Below are positions 24,786 through 37,086 of a DNA stretch of 64,000 nucleotides, in pieces. The DNA comes from Monocercomonoides exilis (Eukaryota; Preaxostyla; Oxymonadida; Polymastigidae). The notes below the pieces were generated by a model. That model saw only the letters and a program-made list of their open reading frames with translations, was not told where the DNA came from and ran no database searches. The stretch lies in the NCBI GenBank assembly GCA_001643675.2, contig LSRY02000053.1, forward strand, positions 1 to 64,000. The letters are read 5' to 3'. Each line of letters opens with the position of its first letter. Position 1 is the stretch's first letter. Position numbers and translations under genes: made by a program.

Positions 24786-25630
24786 AATCCGATTGTTTTC
24801 TTGTGCTTTTTGAACCGATAATGTCCCTATTTTCACTTTATTATAGTCCCGAATGTAAATTATAAACCTGAATAAATAGAGATTCATTTTTTGATGGGTG
24901 TTGTGAAGAGTTTCAATGATTTTTGAATTTGATTTTAGGAAAGGAGAATAGCTGAGAGTGTGAAGTGATGTATAATCACTGTGTCTGCCTTTTTTCTCTG
25001 TTGAATTTGATCTTTTTGAGTTTGGACAAGAGAAATATCAGAAAGTGTAGAGTGAGAAAAAAACAAAAGATAAACATTCAAGTTTGTTTTTGGACTTAAA
25101 GTATTTGTAATCTTTTTTGTTTGGAATTGACTATGACACCATGTATTTGTTGTAATAGTTATGCTTTTTATTGAATCTTTTATTGTTCATGCAAATTGGT
25201 ATGGAATTGACAATTGGGGAATGTTTTAATGATGATGTGGTAAAAATATTTTTTTTTAGAAAGTGATGCAACAAGAAAAGAAACTTATTTGTTGTTTTCT
25301 ATTTTCAAGATGATTAATACAATGAAGTGCTATTGTTATTTATGTGTTATGTTGTTTTATGATTGTTATCAAATTAGCAATGTATTTATTTTTCTGTTTT
25401 TCTTATCACTGAATATTCGTCAACTGTTGTTGAAACTCAACAATGAAGATATTGATATCAAAACAGTTATATATTGAATAGAAGAATAATAATAAGCATG
25501 TTCATTCAAAAATAAAACATTTTTAAAGAGACAAAAATTTCAATGATATTTTTCTGATATGAGGTGTTAATTCAATGAAATATGAAAAAATTAATTTTCA
25601 CCTCATTTGAACTAACAAAATTTAATCACG
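24786..25630. other. Noncoding 3' part of the transposon
   Basis: AT-rich sequence between the structured RNA and the right inverted repeat, without a protein-like frame. Confidence 0.55.
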
Positions 25631-26024
25631 ATTTTCTGATGACTTGAAAGCATTATTAAAGCAATAATATTCACAAATTAAATGAATAATATTCAAACAA
25701 ATATCACATTCCCAAAATTAATGATCATAATAAAACCAAATTATTTGTGCATTTTGGTCAACATTGAAAGTCACTTTTTCTGTACTTTACAAGCTGAAAA
25801 TATCATTTTATGCTGTTTTAAGCAAAAAAATAAAATGACCAAAACGCCCATGATCTTATTAATATATTTTAAAACATTCTAAATTCTTGATCATAAGTTA
25901 ACCAAATTATTTGTGCGTTTTGGGCAAAAGTGGAGGAGGACTTTTCAACACCAGATAGTTGTTAAATATCATTTTATGTTGTTTCGATCAAAAAAAATGA
26001 AATGCCCACAACGCCATGATCTTT
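25631..26024. repeat. Right terminal inverted repeat
   Basis: It is the inverted partner of 20120-20513, same length, no indel. Inner end ATTTTCTGATGACTTG, outer end CGCCATGATCTTT. Confidence 0.88.
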
Positions 26025-26907
26025 TCAATTTATAAAATATTTTTAAGTGAAATGAAGAAAGACTATCAATTTGAAGATATTGCATGCAATTGATGAATAT
26101 TTGATTTGACCGTTTAAAAAATATATTGTTAGCTTGCAAAATATATAAGAAGTGTGCTTTTTTTCGTGTGTTCACTCCAATTATTTCTTCATTTGAACAA
26201 TTCATTTTCTGATTATCTCAATTTCTTATTTTATTTGTTTTTTATGAAAACAGTTCATCATTTATCTATTTTTTTTGAAAAAAGGTGCGCATTATTTCAA
26301 TGAGTTTAATGGAACACCTTTCTGAAAAAACTGCTTTTTCTTTTTGTGTTGTTTGTTGTTCAAAGGGCTTTTCACTCTCTTTGATTATCATCATCAACAA
26401 CAACCAACCCCAAATTATCAACAAGGGAATCGCTTTAAAAACTTCTGTAAATGCTTCTCCATCCAATCATCATTCATCAGGCTCGAAGGAGTTGGCTGAT
26501 TCAAAAATTCACTGAACCGAAAACAATGCAAAGTTTCACGGTTTATGTGAAACACAAAACATCCACAAGATCATAAAGAAGTTTCTCGAGATCACATACG
26601 AAAATGAGAAGATCATACAAGCGTGATCATGCAAATTCAAGTGAAGATCGCCAGAACACCAAAATCTACTGGATCTGATAGAATTCAAAGAGCAGTGAAA
26701 TAATATTGTTCTTCATCTGTTTCATTGTCTTTTTCCTCCACCTCCTCTTATTCTTTTTCGTTATCGTTTTTGTCATCTTTGATATTTTTCTCTTCATCAA
26801 AGTGGGATTAGATGTGAAAGCCGCCTCCACTGTTGGAAAAAGACATGTATTACAAGCACAACTCCATCGCAACTTTCTTTTTTCAATTTTTTTTATTCCA
26901 ACATTTT
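26025..26907. other. Mostly noncoding, weak coding traces
   Basis: A plus-strand frame near 26300-26515 ending in SPSNHHSSGSKELADSKIH and a short piece near 26815 (VKAASTVGKRHVLQAQLHR) look protein-like but stand alone. No gene can be defined. Confidence 0.35.
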
Positions 26908-27808
26908 TTAAGGGAGCATACTCAAAAACCGCAGAGGCTATAGGCATATCTGCGTACGACAGGAGGCTCAATCCAAAGAGAAAAGCGTCAAAGGAATTTT
27001 ACTGGAAGGGCAGCTGCTGGAGACTGTGTGCTTCTTGCAGAGCGAAATAAAGCGCGTTGATTTTTCTCAGTTGGTAAAGGGGAAAGCAGAATTCGAAAGA
27101 CAAACTTCATATTTTGCACTCAAATCAAGTTTGTGTTCATACGCGATTTCTGATCGGGTCTACAATTTCTACGATCACGAAAGAGTGTTCATGAGCCCAT
27201 ATGACGAAATGACTGCGATACAACGTTCTGTTTCAAATGAGCCTTGCCTGACTGACACGGAACCCTCTGTCATTTCTTCAGAGCCCCAAAAAAGAATTAG
27301 AATAAGTTGTAGATTCGAAAAGAGAAGCGTTGAGACAACAATCCACAAGCTCATTGCAGAATCTTCCAATCTGCAAGACGTTGAGTTGACTGTGCCGTTT
27401 GCATGGCATGAAAGCCCTGAGCCGCTCGATGAGTTACTCGCTCAAACATCGAAAGAGAATGCAACAGCATAAAATGCGTTGCCTTTTGCATCATTATTAT
27501 CAACAGCATCTACTGTTTCCTCGGAGCCCGGTTCTGCATCCTCCTCCTGCCTCTATTCCTCCTCACTGTAGCAGCAGCTTGTCTCCTCTCTCTGTCTTCT
27601 TTATGATGATGATCACGCTTCTCTACTACTCTTCAAAGCAACACTAGCTGGAAGCCTGGGGTGCACTCAAAAATTGTCTGCTACACGCGCTGAAAAAAAA
27701 CGAGCAATGTTCGACTGCTTTTGTCTTTAGCGAATATCCTTTATCTTCTTTTTGTTCATTCGTCTGGGCAGTTTTCATAGAAGGAAAAGATATGGCCGGA
27801 CCTTCTGA
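26908..27808 (+). pseudogene. Unknown protein frame broken by TAA/TAG only
   Basis: One frame runs from a TAA at about 26908 to TGA 27806. It encodes KGILLEGQLLETVCFLQSEI, QTSYFALKSSLCSYAISDRV and SNLQDVELTVPFAW, then Ser-rich text. It is interrupted by TAA 27470, TAG 27569 and TAG 27728, but no TGA. TAG 27569 is followed by CAG CAG. The composition is that of a soluble protein of unknown family. As with 15315-17162, it is either a pseudogene or evidence of Gln readthrough. Confidence 0.45.
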
Positions 27809-28596
27809 GATATTGGTGAAACTCTGAGTTCTCACTGAGATGTGTGTTTAACAGCATTGAGCACCTCCAGTTCCTTAACAAAGTTCACGAATTTGAAGGC
27901 TGGCTGAACGTTGTGACTGTTTGGTGTTATTCGTCATCTTCTTCTTCCTCTTCTTCTGCATCTTTTTCCTGAAACATCTTGCATAATCAACGGCGGTTGT
28001 GTGAGGATCGTTCATTTCCCTTGAGTAATCTTCTGAGTTTCTTCCTCATGCTGTTCAAGTTATTCTGACTACTGCTGCTGGATCTTATTTAAATAGGCGA
28101 AATGAGAATAATTCGGTTAACGACAGCTGCTGTGGTTCTGTGCGAAACGGCAATGTGAGAGATATTACAAACGTGTGAAATGATCTGGTCGTTGTAAGGC
28201 GATTCAGAAGGACGGAAAAGAGTGGAAGAAAACAATCTGTTAATCACAAAGGATTCACAATTGGAGATGGAGTACGATTGTTGATGTGGGTTGGAGGTTA
28301 AGGAGAAGAATGAAATGGAAAAAGATGCGGAAAATGTGAAGAGTGAGAAAGAGACTTCAGAAGGAGGAATGGATGAAGTCAATAGCAGAATGAATACAGA
28401 AAAAGAGGAGGCTGAAATTAACGTAGTTGATGGATTTGATTGTAACATAGGAATGGAAAATAACGAGATTGAGAATGAGAGAGAAGGAGAGATGAATGTT
28501 GAAAGTGGAAAAGTTGAAAAGAAAGGAAAAGAAGTGAAAGAAAGAGACCAAACTTTTTTTCATCAAAAGGATAGATGAAATGAATTAAAGACGAAG

Positions 28597-28923
28597 ATGA
28601 AGACAAAAGAGAAAGAAGAGTTTCACTCGTCGCAAGTTTGCACTTTCGACACAAGACTTACACAGGCATCAACAGAAAGGAGGAGGTACATGGGAATAAA
28701 AGGAGGAGGTGATATTGAAAATGAACAGCAGCAGACATTTTTTTCGTTTGACAGCGCACTCTCATCTGCCAAGCTGCACACTCAAAACATCACAGCATCC
28801 TCAACATTTGCTACTCCTCCTTTTTCTCCCTTTCCACACACACAATTGTCTGCCCCTTCTGTTCTTGTTGGAACTCCGGCGAAGCCACCAATTCCTTCAT
28901 TTTCTGCAACAGACTCTTATTAG
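28597..28923 (+). pseudogene. Ser/Pro/Thr-rich coding remnant
   Basis: The frame carries FFSFDSALSSAKLHTQN, STFATPPFSPFPHTQL and VLVGTPAKPPIPSFS and stops at TAG 28921. The same frame stays protein-like for about 30 more codons, through a TAA. A preceding basic/acidic stretch (28291-28578) may be an unrelated low-complexity frame. Disordered-protein composition only; no family. It lies head to head with minus-strand surface-protein remnants. Confidence 0.3.
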
Positions 28924-28982
28924 CTCTTGCTGAAGTCGCTCTTAGCACAGAACATTTCTTAAACTTCTTTTTCTCTTTTTGC

Positions 28983-30402
28983 TCAAATATTTACATTCTT
29001 GCGGCTTTTTTTAAGTGCTGTTCTTGGGAAGAAGATATTTTGCAATCTGAAAATGCTTGGAAGCAGGAACATCCGGACCATAGGCGATGTATTTGAGTGA
29101 CAGTGAATTGTGCTGAACAACTGTGCATATGTTACAAGCGGATTCATGAAAGCGATGTTGAGTCCACCGGCATCGGAGCAGACGAAGTTGCTGTGGGAGA
29201 AGTGGTAATTCCAAACGGCAAGGCTGTTGTTTGTTAACTCACAGTTGTCGGCATGCGCGCAACTGCTGATCTTGGAGAGCAAGATGTTAATGAAGAAGGA
29301 ATTCATCATTCTAAGGGAGCTTCATGACAAATTTGACGTTGAATAAGAAGAATAGCGCTGTCTGCTTTAATGGAGAGATCTGTTGCGAGAGATTTTCAAC
29401 GGAGTTGCCAAATCCAATGTCAAGCACGTGCAAGGCTGTGAAGTGCCGAAGAAGATATTGAAATAAGAGAGAAAAGATTGTACTGGGAGAAGTGGATGTG
29501 CTATTCTGAGAGAGAAAAGATACAGAAAGATGTATGGAGGAATCCGTCGAAAATGTGAAAGACTGAAAAGTTGATTGAAGCGAAGGAGGAGTGGAAGGAG
29601 GAGTGGAAGGAGGTGAAGATGCAGCTGTTGCAAAATGCAACATCATTGAGCTGGAAAATACAAAGTGAACAAAAACACGATTGTTCGAGTTAGACCAAAT
29701 TCGAATATTGGATAGGCAATTTTGGAGGAAGATATGGATAAAAATTGCGGAGAAGGAGAAATAGAGGCCTAGCTGTGAGTAGCATAGCTTGGTGGAGGAG
29801 TCTGTGTCTTTGCAGAGGAATATCCTGTGGGTGCGGAAGAAAAGAAATGAAGGGCAGGATGTTAAAGTCGTGATCGTGATCGGTGTGAGAGGAATCAGAG
29901 CTTCAATTGGATGTGCTCGCAGCAAGAGAAGGTTGGGTGAACTCGATGGAAAAGAGGGACTCATCGATTTAGGCTGGGATATAGGAGCTCCGGAGAAAGA
30001 GTTCCTTTCCTCGGAAGGCGTCGCTCAAGACGAAGCGGATGTTGAGAACGGAGACAGGGATTGGAGGAGCTTTAGCGGAGACGATGCAGTCTTTAAAGAG
30101 GTAGTTTTCTTCGGTCGACATATCGCTCACATAGATGGTGAACACACACGTCTCAACAGCACATTCCATTGCACATTCGCACTCAGCATTTCACATAAGA
30201 GCTGGCCCCTTGCATAAGAGCGTAATGTGGCCTTGTTTGTACATTCTCGTCTTAATACTGTTCTTGATTCTGATTCAGGTTGCCTCAAAGCAGTTGAGTC
30301 GGTCAGAGCAGACGGGAAGACTGCCACTAGTGAAGAATCAGCGAAGAAAGAGAAAGCAAATAGATGAGATACAAGTACAGTGAAAGTGAATGTTGCAGCC
30401 AT
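28983..30402 (-). pseudogene. Surface (pmp-like) protein pseudogene with signal peptide
   Basis: The ATG at 30402 begins a signal-peptide-like segment (MAATFTFTVLVSHLFAFSFF). Ectodomain text then continues in shifting frames: CVFTIYVSDMSTEENYLFKD (about 30130), FLCKDTDSSTKLCYSQLG (about 29820) and SHSNFVCSDAGGLNIAF (about 29170). The second segment aligns with FFHQDTGSSARQCGSQLAP of the copy at 50160-51850, and the third with MHSNLICSDAAGLNVAS of that copy. At least two frameshifts separate them. Further remnants (about 28090-28350, ISHIAVSHRTTAAVVNR) may be its 3' continuation. The protein family is secreted or membrane-anchored. Confidence 0.7.
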
Positions 30403-30769
30403 GTGGAGAAATAGGCCATTCAAGGAGACAGTGGAGATGGAGTTGGATCAATGGGCACACCATTGACTTCTTCTTCAATCATCGCAAACGAAAGGAGTGT
30501 TTGCAGAGTCTGTATGGAAAATGAACAGCCAGATAAAAGATAAACTCAGCTTTCAAGCAAGTCTATGCATAAGATGTGGATGATGGAGAATAAAAGAGAA
30601 TTGCTGTTAAGCAAAACATTTTTAAGTGAAAAAAACAGAAATTTTCGTATTTCTTCTCATTTTCTTAATTTTTTCTTAGTTATTTTTTTAACTTTGATCA
30701 ATTTATTTAGAAAACTTCTCCAAAGAATTAATTGTTTTTTAATAATAATTCATTATAAATTGTTGTTTA

Positions 30770-31208
30770 TCCAATAAATGTCTTGTATAACTATCATATT
30801 TTTCTATGTGAAATTTTGAAAATTGTTCATTTTTTACTAAAGTTTAATGATCTTCATCAGCAATTTTTTAAATTCTTTTCAATAACATAATTTGACAATA
30901 TTTGAATAAGAAATAGATTAATAACGTATTGAAACAATCATTATCATGCTTTTCAAGCAAGATAACTTATGTTTCATTATGTTCATTGAATTTTCGATAT
31001 TTTTTTAAGAAATTATTTTTATTTCTCGATATTTGAAATGAAATCACTTGGAAACAAATTGAAATCAACAAATAAATAAAAACAATAATAATTTGAGCAA
31101 AATATTTGTGAGATCATCACTTTCTTTTTTCTTATCAACACCACCCTTAATGAAAAAATTTTTTGATCAAACGTCGGAATTTTTTATGATATCAAAAAAA
31201 ATCACCCA
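30770..31208 (+). repeat. Dispersed repeat segment, copy R1
   Basis: Shares long stretches with 52160-52570 (R2) and, inverted, 61506-61930 (R3): for example CATGCTTTTCAAGCAAGATA, TTGAATTTTCGATAT and CTTATCAACA...CCCTTAATGAAA. Each copy lies upstream of a surface-protein pseudogene (28983-30402, 50160-51850, 62285-63820). It holds an unoccupied version of the mariner target at 31190-31191. Confidence 0.7.
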
Positions 31209-32033
31209 TTTGTTAATTGTTGATTTTTTTCAGCCTTCTAAAAAATGGTCCAATTCAGACCAATGCCTCAGTTTTTCTTTTCTCCTTTATTGCTCCCACT
31301 CTTTTTTTTTTAATTTCTTCGTAACGCCATCCTTTGGTTAATGTTTTGCCAGTAGCTTTATCTGAATCAGCTCCTCCTTCACTAAAAAAATAGCATTTCT
31401 GAATTCAGGAGTTTTTTCAGTGGTCGCTGCTCTGGTACTTTCTTGTGAGTGCAGTTTGATGGGTAATCAGAAAAAGGCATTTATTATGATTTTAGTTCAA
31501 ATAATATATAGCAAAAAAATATATGGATATTTTTTTCCAAAGGAAAAACACAAATTGAAAATGAAAGCAAAAAAAAATGTTTAGACAATGAAGGATCAAA
31601 TAAAAAAATGGTTTTAAAAACTAAATACGGGGCAAAATTTCTGCAATTAAGAAAATAACTGAGATTTATTCCAAACTATTTCCACCTTCACATAATAATA
31701 AGTCTTCAATAACTATTCAAAAAATACAAAAAAACTTTAAAATTGAGAAAATTTTTAGATAATATTAAGTGGAACAAAATTCATAAAGCAAAATATTTTG
31801 TCCCATATGTCTAAATTTCTTTGAAAAGTTCCTTTTGTTTAATTTTTAACAAAAATTAAAAATTCATATTTGGCTCAAATTTTCGTTGGCATACACAAAA
31901 CTTCACTAATGTGGAATCTATAAAAGGATAATGCTATTTCACACATTCGAAAGAAGATTCATAAGCAGAAACAGAAATATGAACAAAATATGTAATTTTT
32001 GATCAAATTAAAAATTTCACATTTGCGACTTAA
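31209..32033. other. AT-rich noncoding stretch
   Basis: No gene. It includes a half copy (about 31771-31806) of the MITE family seen at 2103-2278. Confidence 0.5.
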
Positions 32034-32989
32034 CAAAAAGAATCACATATATGACTTTTTCTTTTATTGACACTTTTTTTGTTTTTGACTGCAAACTTTC
32101 AACAAACGTTGATTTTCTTTTTTCACTTTTACACAATATTTTTACAAAATTTAAACAATTCATTAAAAGTTTGTTTTATTATTTTAGTTTGTTTCTCACT
32201 GAGTTATAGTGTTTTTTATATTCTTAAAAGTCACTTTTCTCAGCGAATCAAGCTTTTCCAAAAAATGTGAAATACAGTTTCATAAACTGTTAACATTAAC
32301 CTATTTGTATTTCAAATCTCAAGTTCTTCATTTATTTATTATGACACTTTTTTCTCATTTCATTTTTTCACAAACATGCAAGTATTAATCTGAAATTTTC
32401 TTTGTTTTAAAAATGAAGTGTTAAAAATAAAAATATGCCATGTAAAATAAAAACTTTAATTATCATCCAAACAAAAATCTGACAATTATTATTCTCTCTA
32501 AATCTAGATCTGGCAAACTTTGTACCATAACAGAAATGTTATCTCGGATCATGCAATTTTTGTACCATTTGCCAGATCAAGATTTAGAGAGAATAATAAT
32601 TGTCAGATTTTTGTTTGGATGATAATTAAAGTTTTTATTTTACATGGCATATTTTTATTTTTAACACTTCATTTTTAAAACAAAGAAAATTTCAGATTAA
32701 TACTTGCATGTTTGTGAAAAAATGAAATGAGAAAAAAGTGTCATAATAAATAAATGAAGAACTTGAGATTTGAAATACAAATAGGTTAATGTTAACAGTT
32801 TATGAAACTGTATTTCACATTTTTTGGAAAAGCTTGATTCGCTGAGAAAAGTGACTTTTAAGAATATAAAAAACACTATAACTCAGTGAGAAACAAACTA
32901 AAATAATAAAACAAACTTTTAATGAATTGTTTAAATTTTGTAAAAATATTGTGTAAAAGTGAAAAAAGAAAATCAACGTTTGTTGAAAG
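32034..32989. repeat. Long palindrome, right arm interrupted by hAT
   Basis: Left arm 32096-32517 and right arm 32568-32989 are each 422 bp and pair without an indel around a 50-bp spacer; at least one base differs (AATCTAGATC against AATCTTGATC). The right arm resumes after the hAT element: 39035-39086 is the inverted match of 32103-32052. A further short match (39467-39480 with 32034-32047) suggests a second interruption of about 380 bp. It carries no protein-like frame. Possible origins are a foldback transposon or a head-to-head duplication. Confidence 0.85.
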
Positions 32990-33189
32990 AAGGCCTTTGC
33001 GACACACTGACTTTGTTAAACGGAAACGACAATCCGACCGACAGGGACGTTCAAAACTCTTTTGAGACTTTTCAATTTGGAAAATTTTAAAAATTGGAAA
33101 ATAATTTATTTCAAATATTTTTTTAACTCCATTTATTTTGAGAATTTTAAAAATGAATAATAAAACATGAAAATGCAAAAAGAATTTTT

Positions 33190-33275
33190 TTGTTGTCAAA
33201 TCGACAGATCTTTTCGACTTGATCATGTCTAGATCAGTCTGTCTGTCAAGATCAGTCGGTTTGTCGAGATCATTT
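33190..33275. repeat. Subterminal repeats of the hAT element
   Basis: Closely spaced GATCAGTCTGTCTGTC-, GATCAGTCGGTTTGTC- and TCGACAGATC-type words lie between the left end and the transposase start. Related GACCGACA and TTCGACACAAG words lie inside the right end (38969-39000). hAT transposases bind such subterminal arrays. Inference from position and repetition. Confidence 0.5.
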
Positions 33276-33280
33276 GAAAA

Positions 33281-36267
33281 ATGAGTGAAATGAATCTAAA
33301 TGACTTTATTAAAGAATTGCCGATAGAATTACAAAGATGCTTGTCAGCGAAAAATATTGTTTGGCAATTTTATTTTATCCCAGCATGTATAATAATTTAT
33401 TTTTTAATTTAATTCATCTTTGTAGCTTGAAGCATTTGAAAGAAAAGTTGAGGAATTAAAAAACAATGAATGCACATTCGTGGAATTAATAAGAACAAAA
33501 TCTTTCGATGGCGGTAATTGTATGTTTCATATTAATTATCACTCAGATTAATTTGCATTTTTCTGCTTTAAAACAAGTCTACAAGCACCCAAACAATACT
33601 GGAGAAGAAATTGGTAAAATTCACTTTGAAACTTTCGATGGAAAGCTTTGGTTGGCATATACTCCTGTCAAGATGGATGGATCATAAAAAAAAGATGGAC
33701 ACATTTATTTCTTGTGTCCAAACAGTAAACACGGTATAAATTGTGCCATCTCCGGAAGAAAAGGATGTGACAAAGTTACAAATCATCGATGCGCATTGAC
33801 GACTACATCTTCTATTTTGCCATATTTCAAGTTTCATCCATCTTCTACAAGATTTTCTGAAGTTCCTTCAAAAAAAATAGTTCCAACTCATTTTCAATTT
33901 GATTCATTAATTGAACATTTTTTGCGTTTAATTGGTCATTGCAATATTGCGTTTCTTTCTGCTTACTCCAATGAATTCAACAAATATATTACTTCTTTAA
34001 TTATCACTTCCCAACAAAATCCAACTCTTTCACCGACAACCATATTTCCTACTCTCACATATCGTAAGCTAACATCACTTATTCATGAAGAAGGTAAGAA
34101 AAGAATTGCCAATAGAAATACAAAGATTTATAATTCAATGGTTGGCGTCATGATGGATGGAGGTGTTGTAGCAGGAAAAAAATACACTGTCATCACATTC
34201 GTTCCGTTGCAAACAAAGGCATCTCCATTTTTCTGGAAAATTGAAAAGGCGTGCTTCACAACTTCCGATTATTTTCATCTTGCAAATGAAATTATAACAG
34301 AAATAGCTGACTTGAAAGGAGAGGTGCGCTGTTTTTGTACGGATGGCTTGCTGCCACAAAAACTCGCAATTCAAAGCTTTGCAGATCAAACAAAGTCGAC
34401 CTCAATCACAGAAACACGGAAAAAAATTACTCCTCTATTTGTTTACTGCTGCAACCATTTGATTAATTTAATTGTCACACGCATATTTAAGGATAATTCA
34501 TTTTTCGTGCAATTAAAAGAAGAAATAACGTCATATTCAAAAATTTCCAGAATTGAGTCCACAAAAAATCCATTTTTACCGAAATGCCCTTCGTTCATTG
34601 AATCTAGATGGCTATGTCTTTTTGACATATGTTTTTTTATTACAAAAAATATACACAATATCTCATTTACAGACTATTTCTGCAAAGTCAAAATAGATGA
34701 CGTGATCCGATGTGAATTATTACTAATTCATCTGAAACAACTGCAATTGTTCTTTGAAAAAGACGACACAAAGCTTGGAGATGTGTTTCCAATTATCCTT
34801 AAATCCATTGCGCAATACTTGTGGTTGCAAGATCTTGAGGAATTTTCTTCCCCTGATTGGCAATATGGAGTTTGCTTTATTGTAATCCAACTGTTCAATT
34901 CATTTTTAGGGAAAGAACGAGGAGATCAAATCGCTTTGGCTCATTCCTTAACTCCAATTGGAATCCTTGACTACAGAAACGGTTTGTACTCAAAGTCTTA
35001 TTCGACAGAGTTAATGACATTGAAAGAAAAATACAGATCTTTTAAATGTTCATCAATGTTTTCAAAGGATTCAGATCAAACTCAAATTCAAAGGATGCGT
35101 TGGGATTCATCTATTCAATCTATAAAAGATACAATGCCAAGTGACTCGGTCTTTCTTTGTCCTTCTAAAGAAGTTCCAAATACTGCATCTTCAAAGAATC
35201 AACAGAAAAAGTTACGAACACTTTCTCATGTAATGGAAGATAAAACCAGCGAAAATGAATTTTTTTCAGACAAACAATATGCGCTTTCATTTTTTTCGAA
35301 GAATGAAAAAATTAATTTTCCAACAAATTTTCCTCACCCAATATTCTCTTCTTCATTATCAGTTGAGACTTTTTATTCTGCTCTTCAGTTTATAAGCCCA
35401 GAAAAAGACAGAAAAGCAGAAGCAATTACCGAAACACAAGTTCAACTTCTGCCGCTTCCAAAAGATTTGCACTCTATTTCATCAACTTCACCAACCAACT
35501 CACCAAATAACAGTTTGCTCCATTTATTTGCTCTTTTGATAGAAAACACACTTATCGAAAAAGAGGTTATTACTAATGAAGAAGATATTTTTGGGGAAAT
35601 TGATTTTGACGAAACAGGCATTATTCAAGCAGAAAACGATTCGGCGGATGATGAATATGATGAAGGATCTAACATTTCTGAACGTAGCGAACAGGAATTA
35701 TCAATTTATGAAACAAGAAATAAACACTCACATATTGAAGAAAGTGATTCACAATCAAATTCAGACGAAAAAAAGGAAGATAAATGTTCAGATAATGAAA
35801 AAAGCCTTTCAAAAGATGATAATGATGTTGAAGAACTCGGCGTGAATGAATTTATTATCACAGTCTGTATGAAGACAACAGAACAAATAAAGAAAGCACT
35901 TTCAAAAATCCAACAATCTATTTGCATGGACTGGTTTCTCCGATTGAAGTTAGCTTTCAATGATTATTTGTCCAAAATTTCTTGTTTGAAAGCTTCAAGT
36001 CATATTGAGAGCATTAGAGCTTTATTTTCATCAATGTTGCTGGATAATGCTCAAAACGTGGATCACACTAATACTCAAATTTTCTATTCTGAAATTTCAA
36101 AGCAAGGAACAATATCAACAATTTTTGCAAACATTTGTTATTCGTTGACGATGTTTCCGTGCAGCGAAGCATCTTGTGAAAGAATTTTCTCTCGCTTGAG
36201 ACGAATTGTTGGAGATAGAAGGTACTCGCTTGCACCAGAAACGCTCAACGCATTGCTTTTACTGTAG
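33281..36267 (+). pseudogene. hAT transposase, one in-frame stop
   Basis: Exons are 33281-33358, 33426-33513 and 33578-36267; introns of 67 and 64 bp have GT...AG ends and restore the frame. The spliced frame is about 951 codons with one internal TAA (33685-33687). A Cys/His-rich segment (CPNSKHGINC, KGCDKVTNHRC) lies near residue 105 and could bind DNA in place of a BED finger. The core has VYCCNHLINLIV and FIESRWLCLF, the hAT C-x-H and R-W motifs. The C-terminus has the classic dimerisation signature: MFPCSEASCERIFSRLRR, then LAPETLNALLLL and TAG. The premature stop makes this copy doubtful as a source of transposase, unless the TAA is read through. Confidence 0.87.
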
Positions 36268-37086
36268 ATGTTTATATTTTTTTCAATAAAACATTCAACT
36301 GCTATAGCTATCTTTTTGCATTTCAGTGAAGAATTCTGAATATATTTGAATCCAAATGAAATTTCTTGACAAACAATGAGGTTTGCCGAACAAAGTTTGC
36401 AATTATAATTTTTCTGAACTGTTTTTGAAACAAACTTTCGATATTTGTCATTAATAGAAGAATCTTATTGTGAATATGTGGAATTGTGAGTTACAAATAC
36501 AAGGTTTGTTAAATATTTTTTCAAATTTCCAATCAACAACTATATTTCAGTGTTCAAATATGTTTGTTCTTATTAATTAATTTATCTACTCCGTTTTCAG
36601 ATGCTTGTAATACACATTGATCCATTTAACAACGTTCGTTGAACTTTTATATTGTGTTCTAACGTTTTTCATTCTTCGGAATGAAGAGCGATGTTCATAA
36701 CTGATAATAATTACAATTCATCATATATTTTTTGAGTAATTGTATTTTTTCATATCGCCAATCAAAAGATAGTTTGTTTGCAACATAAGGGTCTTTTGTT
36801 CATCCAGTTAAATAGTTTTAGTGGATTCAACTTTGAAATAATGCTTCAATTGTTTATTTAAGAATCAGCATTTGAGAAATAATTGTTTTTATATGTAAAT
36901 GATATTAAATAAAGATTCTAATTGGAAATCGCGAATAAAAAATATTGAATACAGATGAGTTCAAAAGAAATAATGAAATTTATCTCTATTATTCGATAAC
37001 TCTCACGAAAAAAGATGATTCACAGGATATGTTATGTTAATGTAAAGTGAGTATTGTTTTTTTTATATCAAATAATTATTTAATTA
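36268..37086. other. AT-rich interior of the hAT element
   Basis: No coding signal between the transposase and the captured kinase fragment. Confidence 0.55.

Larger units (their letters stand above)
20120..26024 (+). mobile_element. Intact USP-transposase DNA transposon
   Basis: The limits are set by two terminal inverted repeats of 394 bp (20120-20513 and 25631-26024) that pair base for base with no length difference. The 66-codon frames they contain are identical in the two arms. Near-identity of the arms implies recent movement. The 5905-bp element holds one three-exon gene (20715-24643) with all three DDE residues and all USP motifs, and a structured RNA at 24648-24785. The outermost bases AAAGATCATGGCG also terminate the element at 9787-13991. 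A target duplication was not resolved: left flank ATATGTCG, right flank TCAATTTA. Confidence 0.88.

Noticed and set aside
25636-25652. CTGATGA...GAAA resembling a hammerhead ribozyme core in the right inverted repeat
   Set aside because: There is no stem II between the two motifs and no flanking stems I and III.
9787-26024. USP genes as part of a Maverick/Polinton or giant-virus insertion
   Set aside because: No protein-primed polymerase, retroviral-type integrase, packaging ATPase or capsid-like frame is present; the repeats and DDE core fit a small DNA transposon.
20100-26045. Target-site duplication of the USP-transposase element
   Set aside because: Flanks ATATGTCG and TCAATTTA do not match at any tested offset, so none is claimed.
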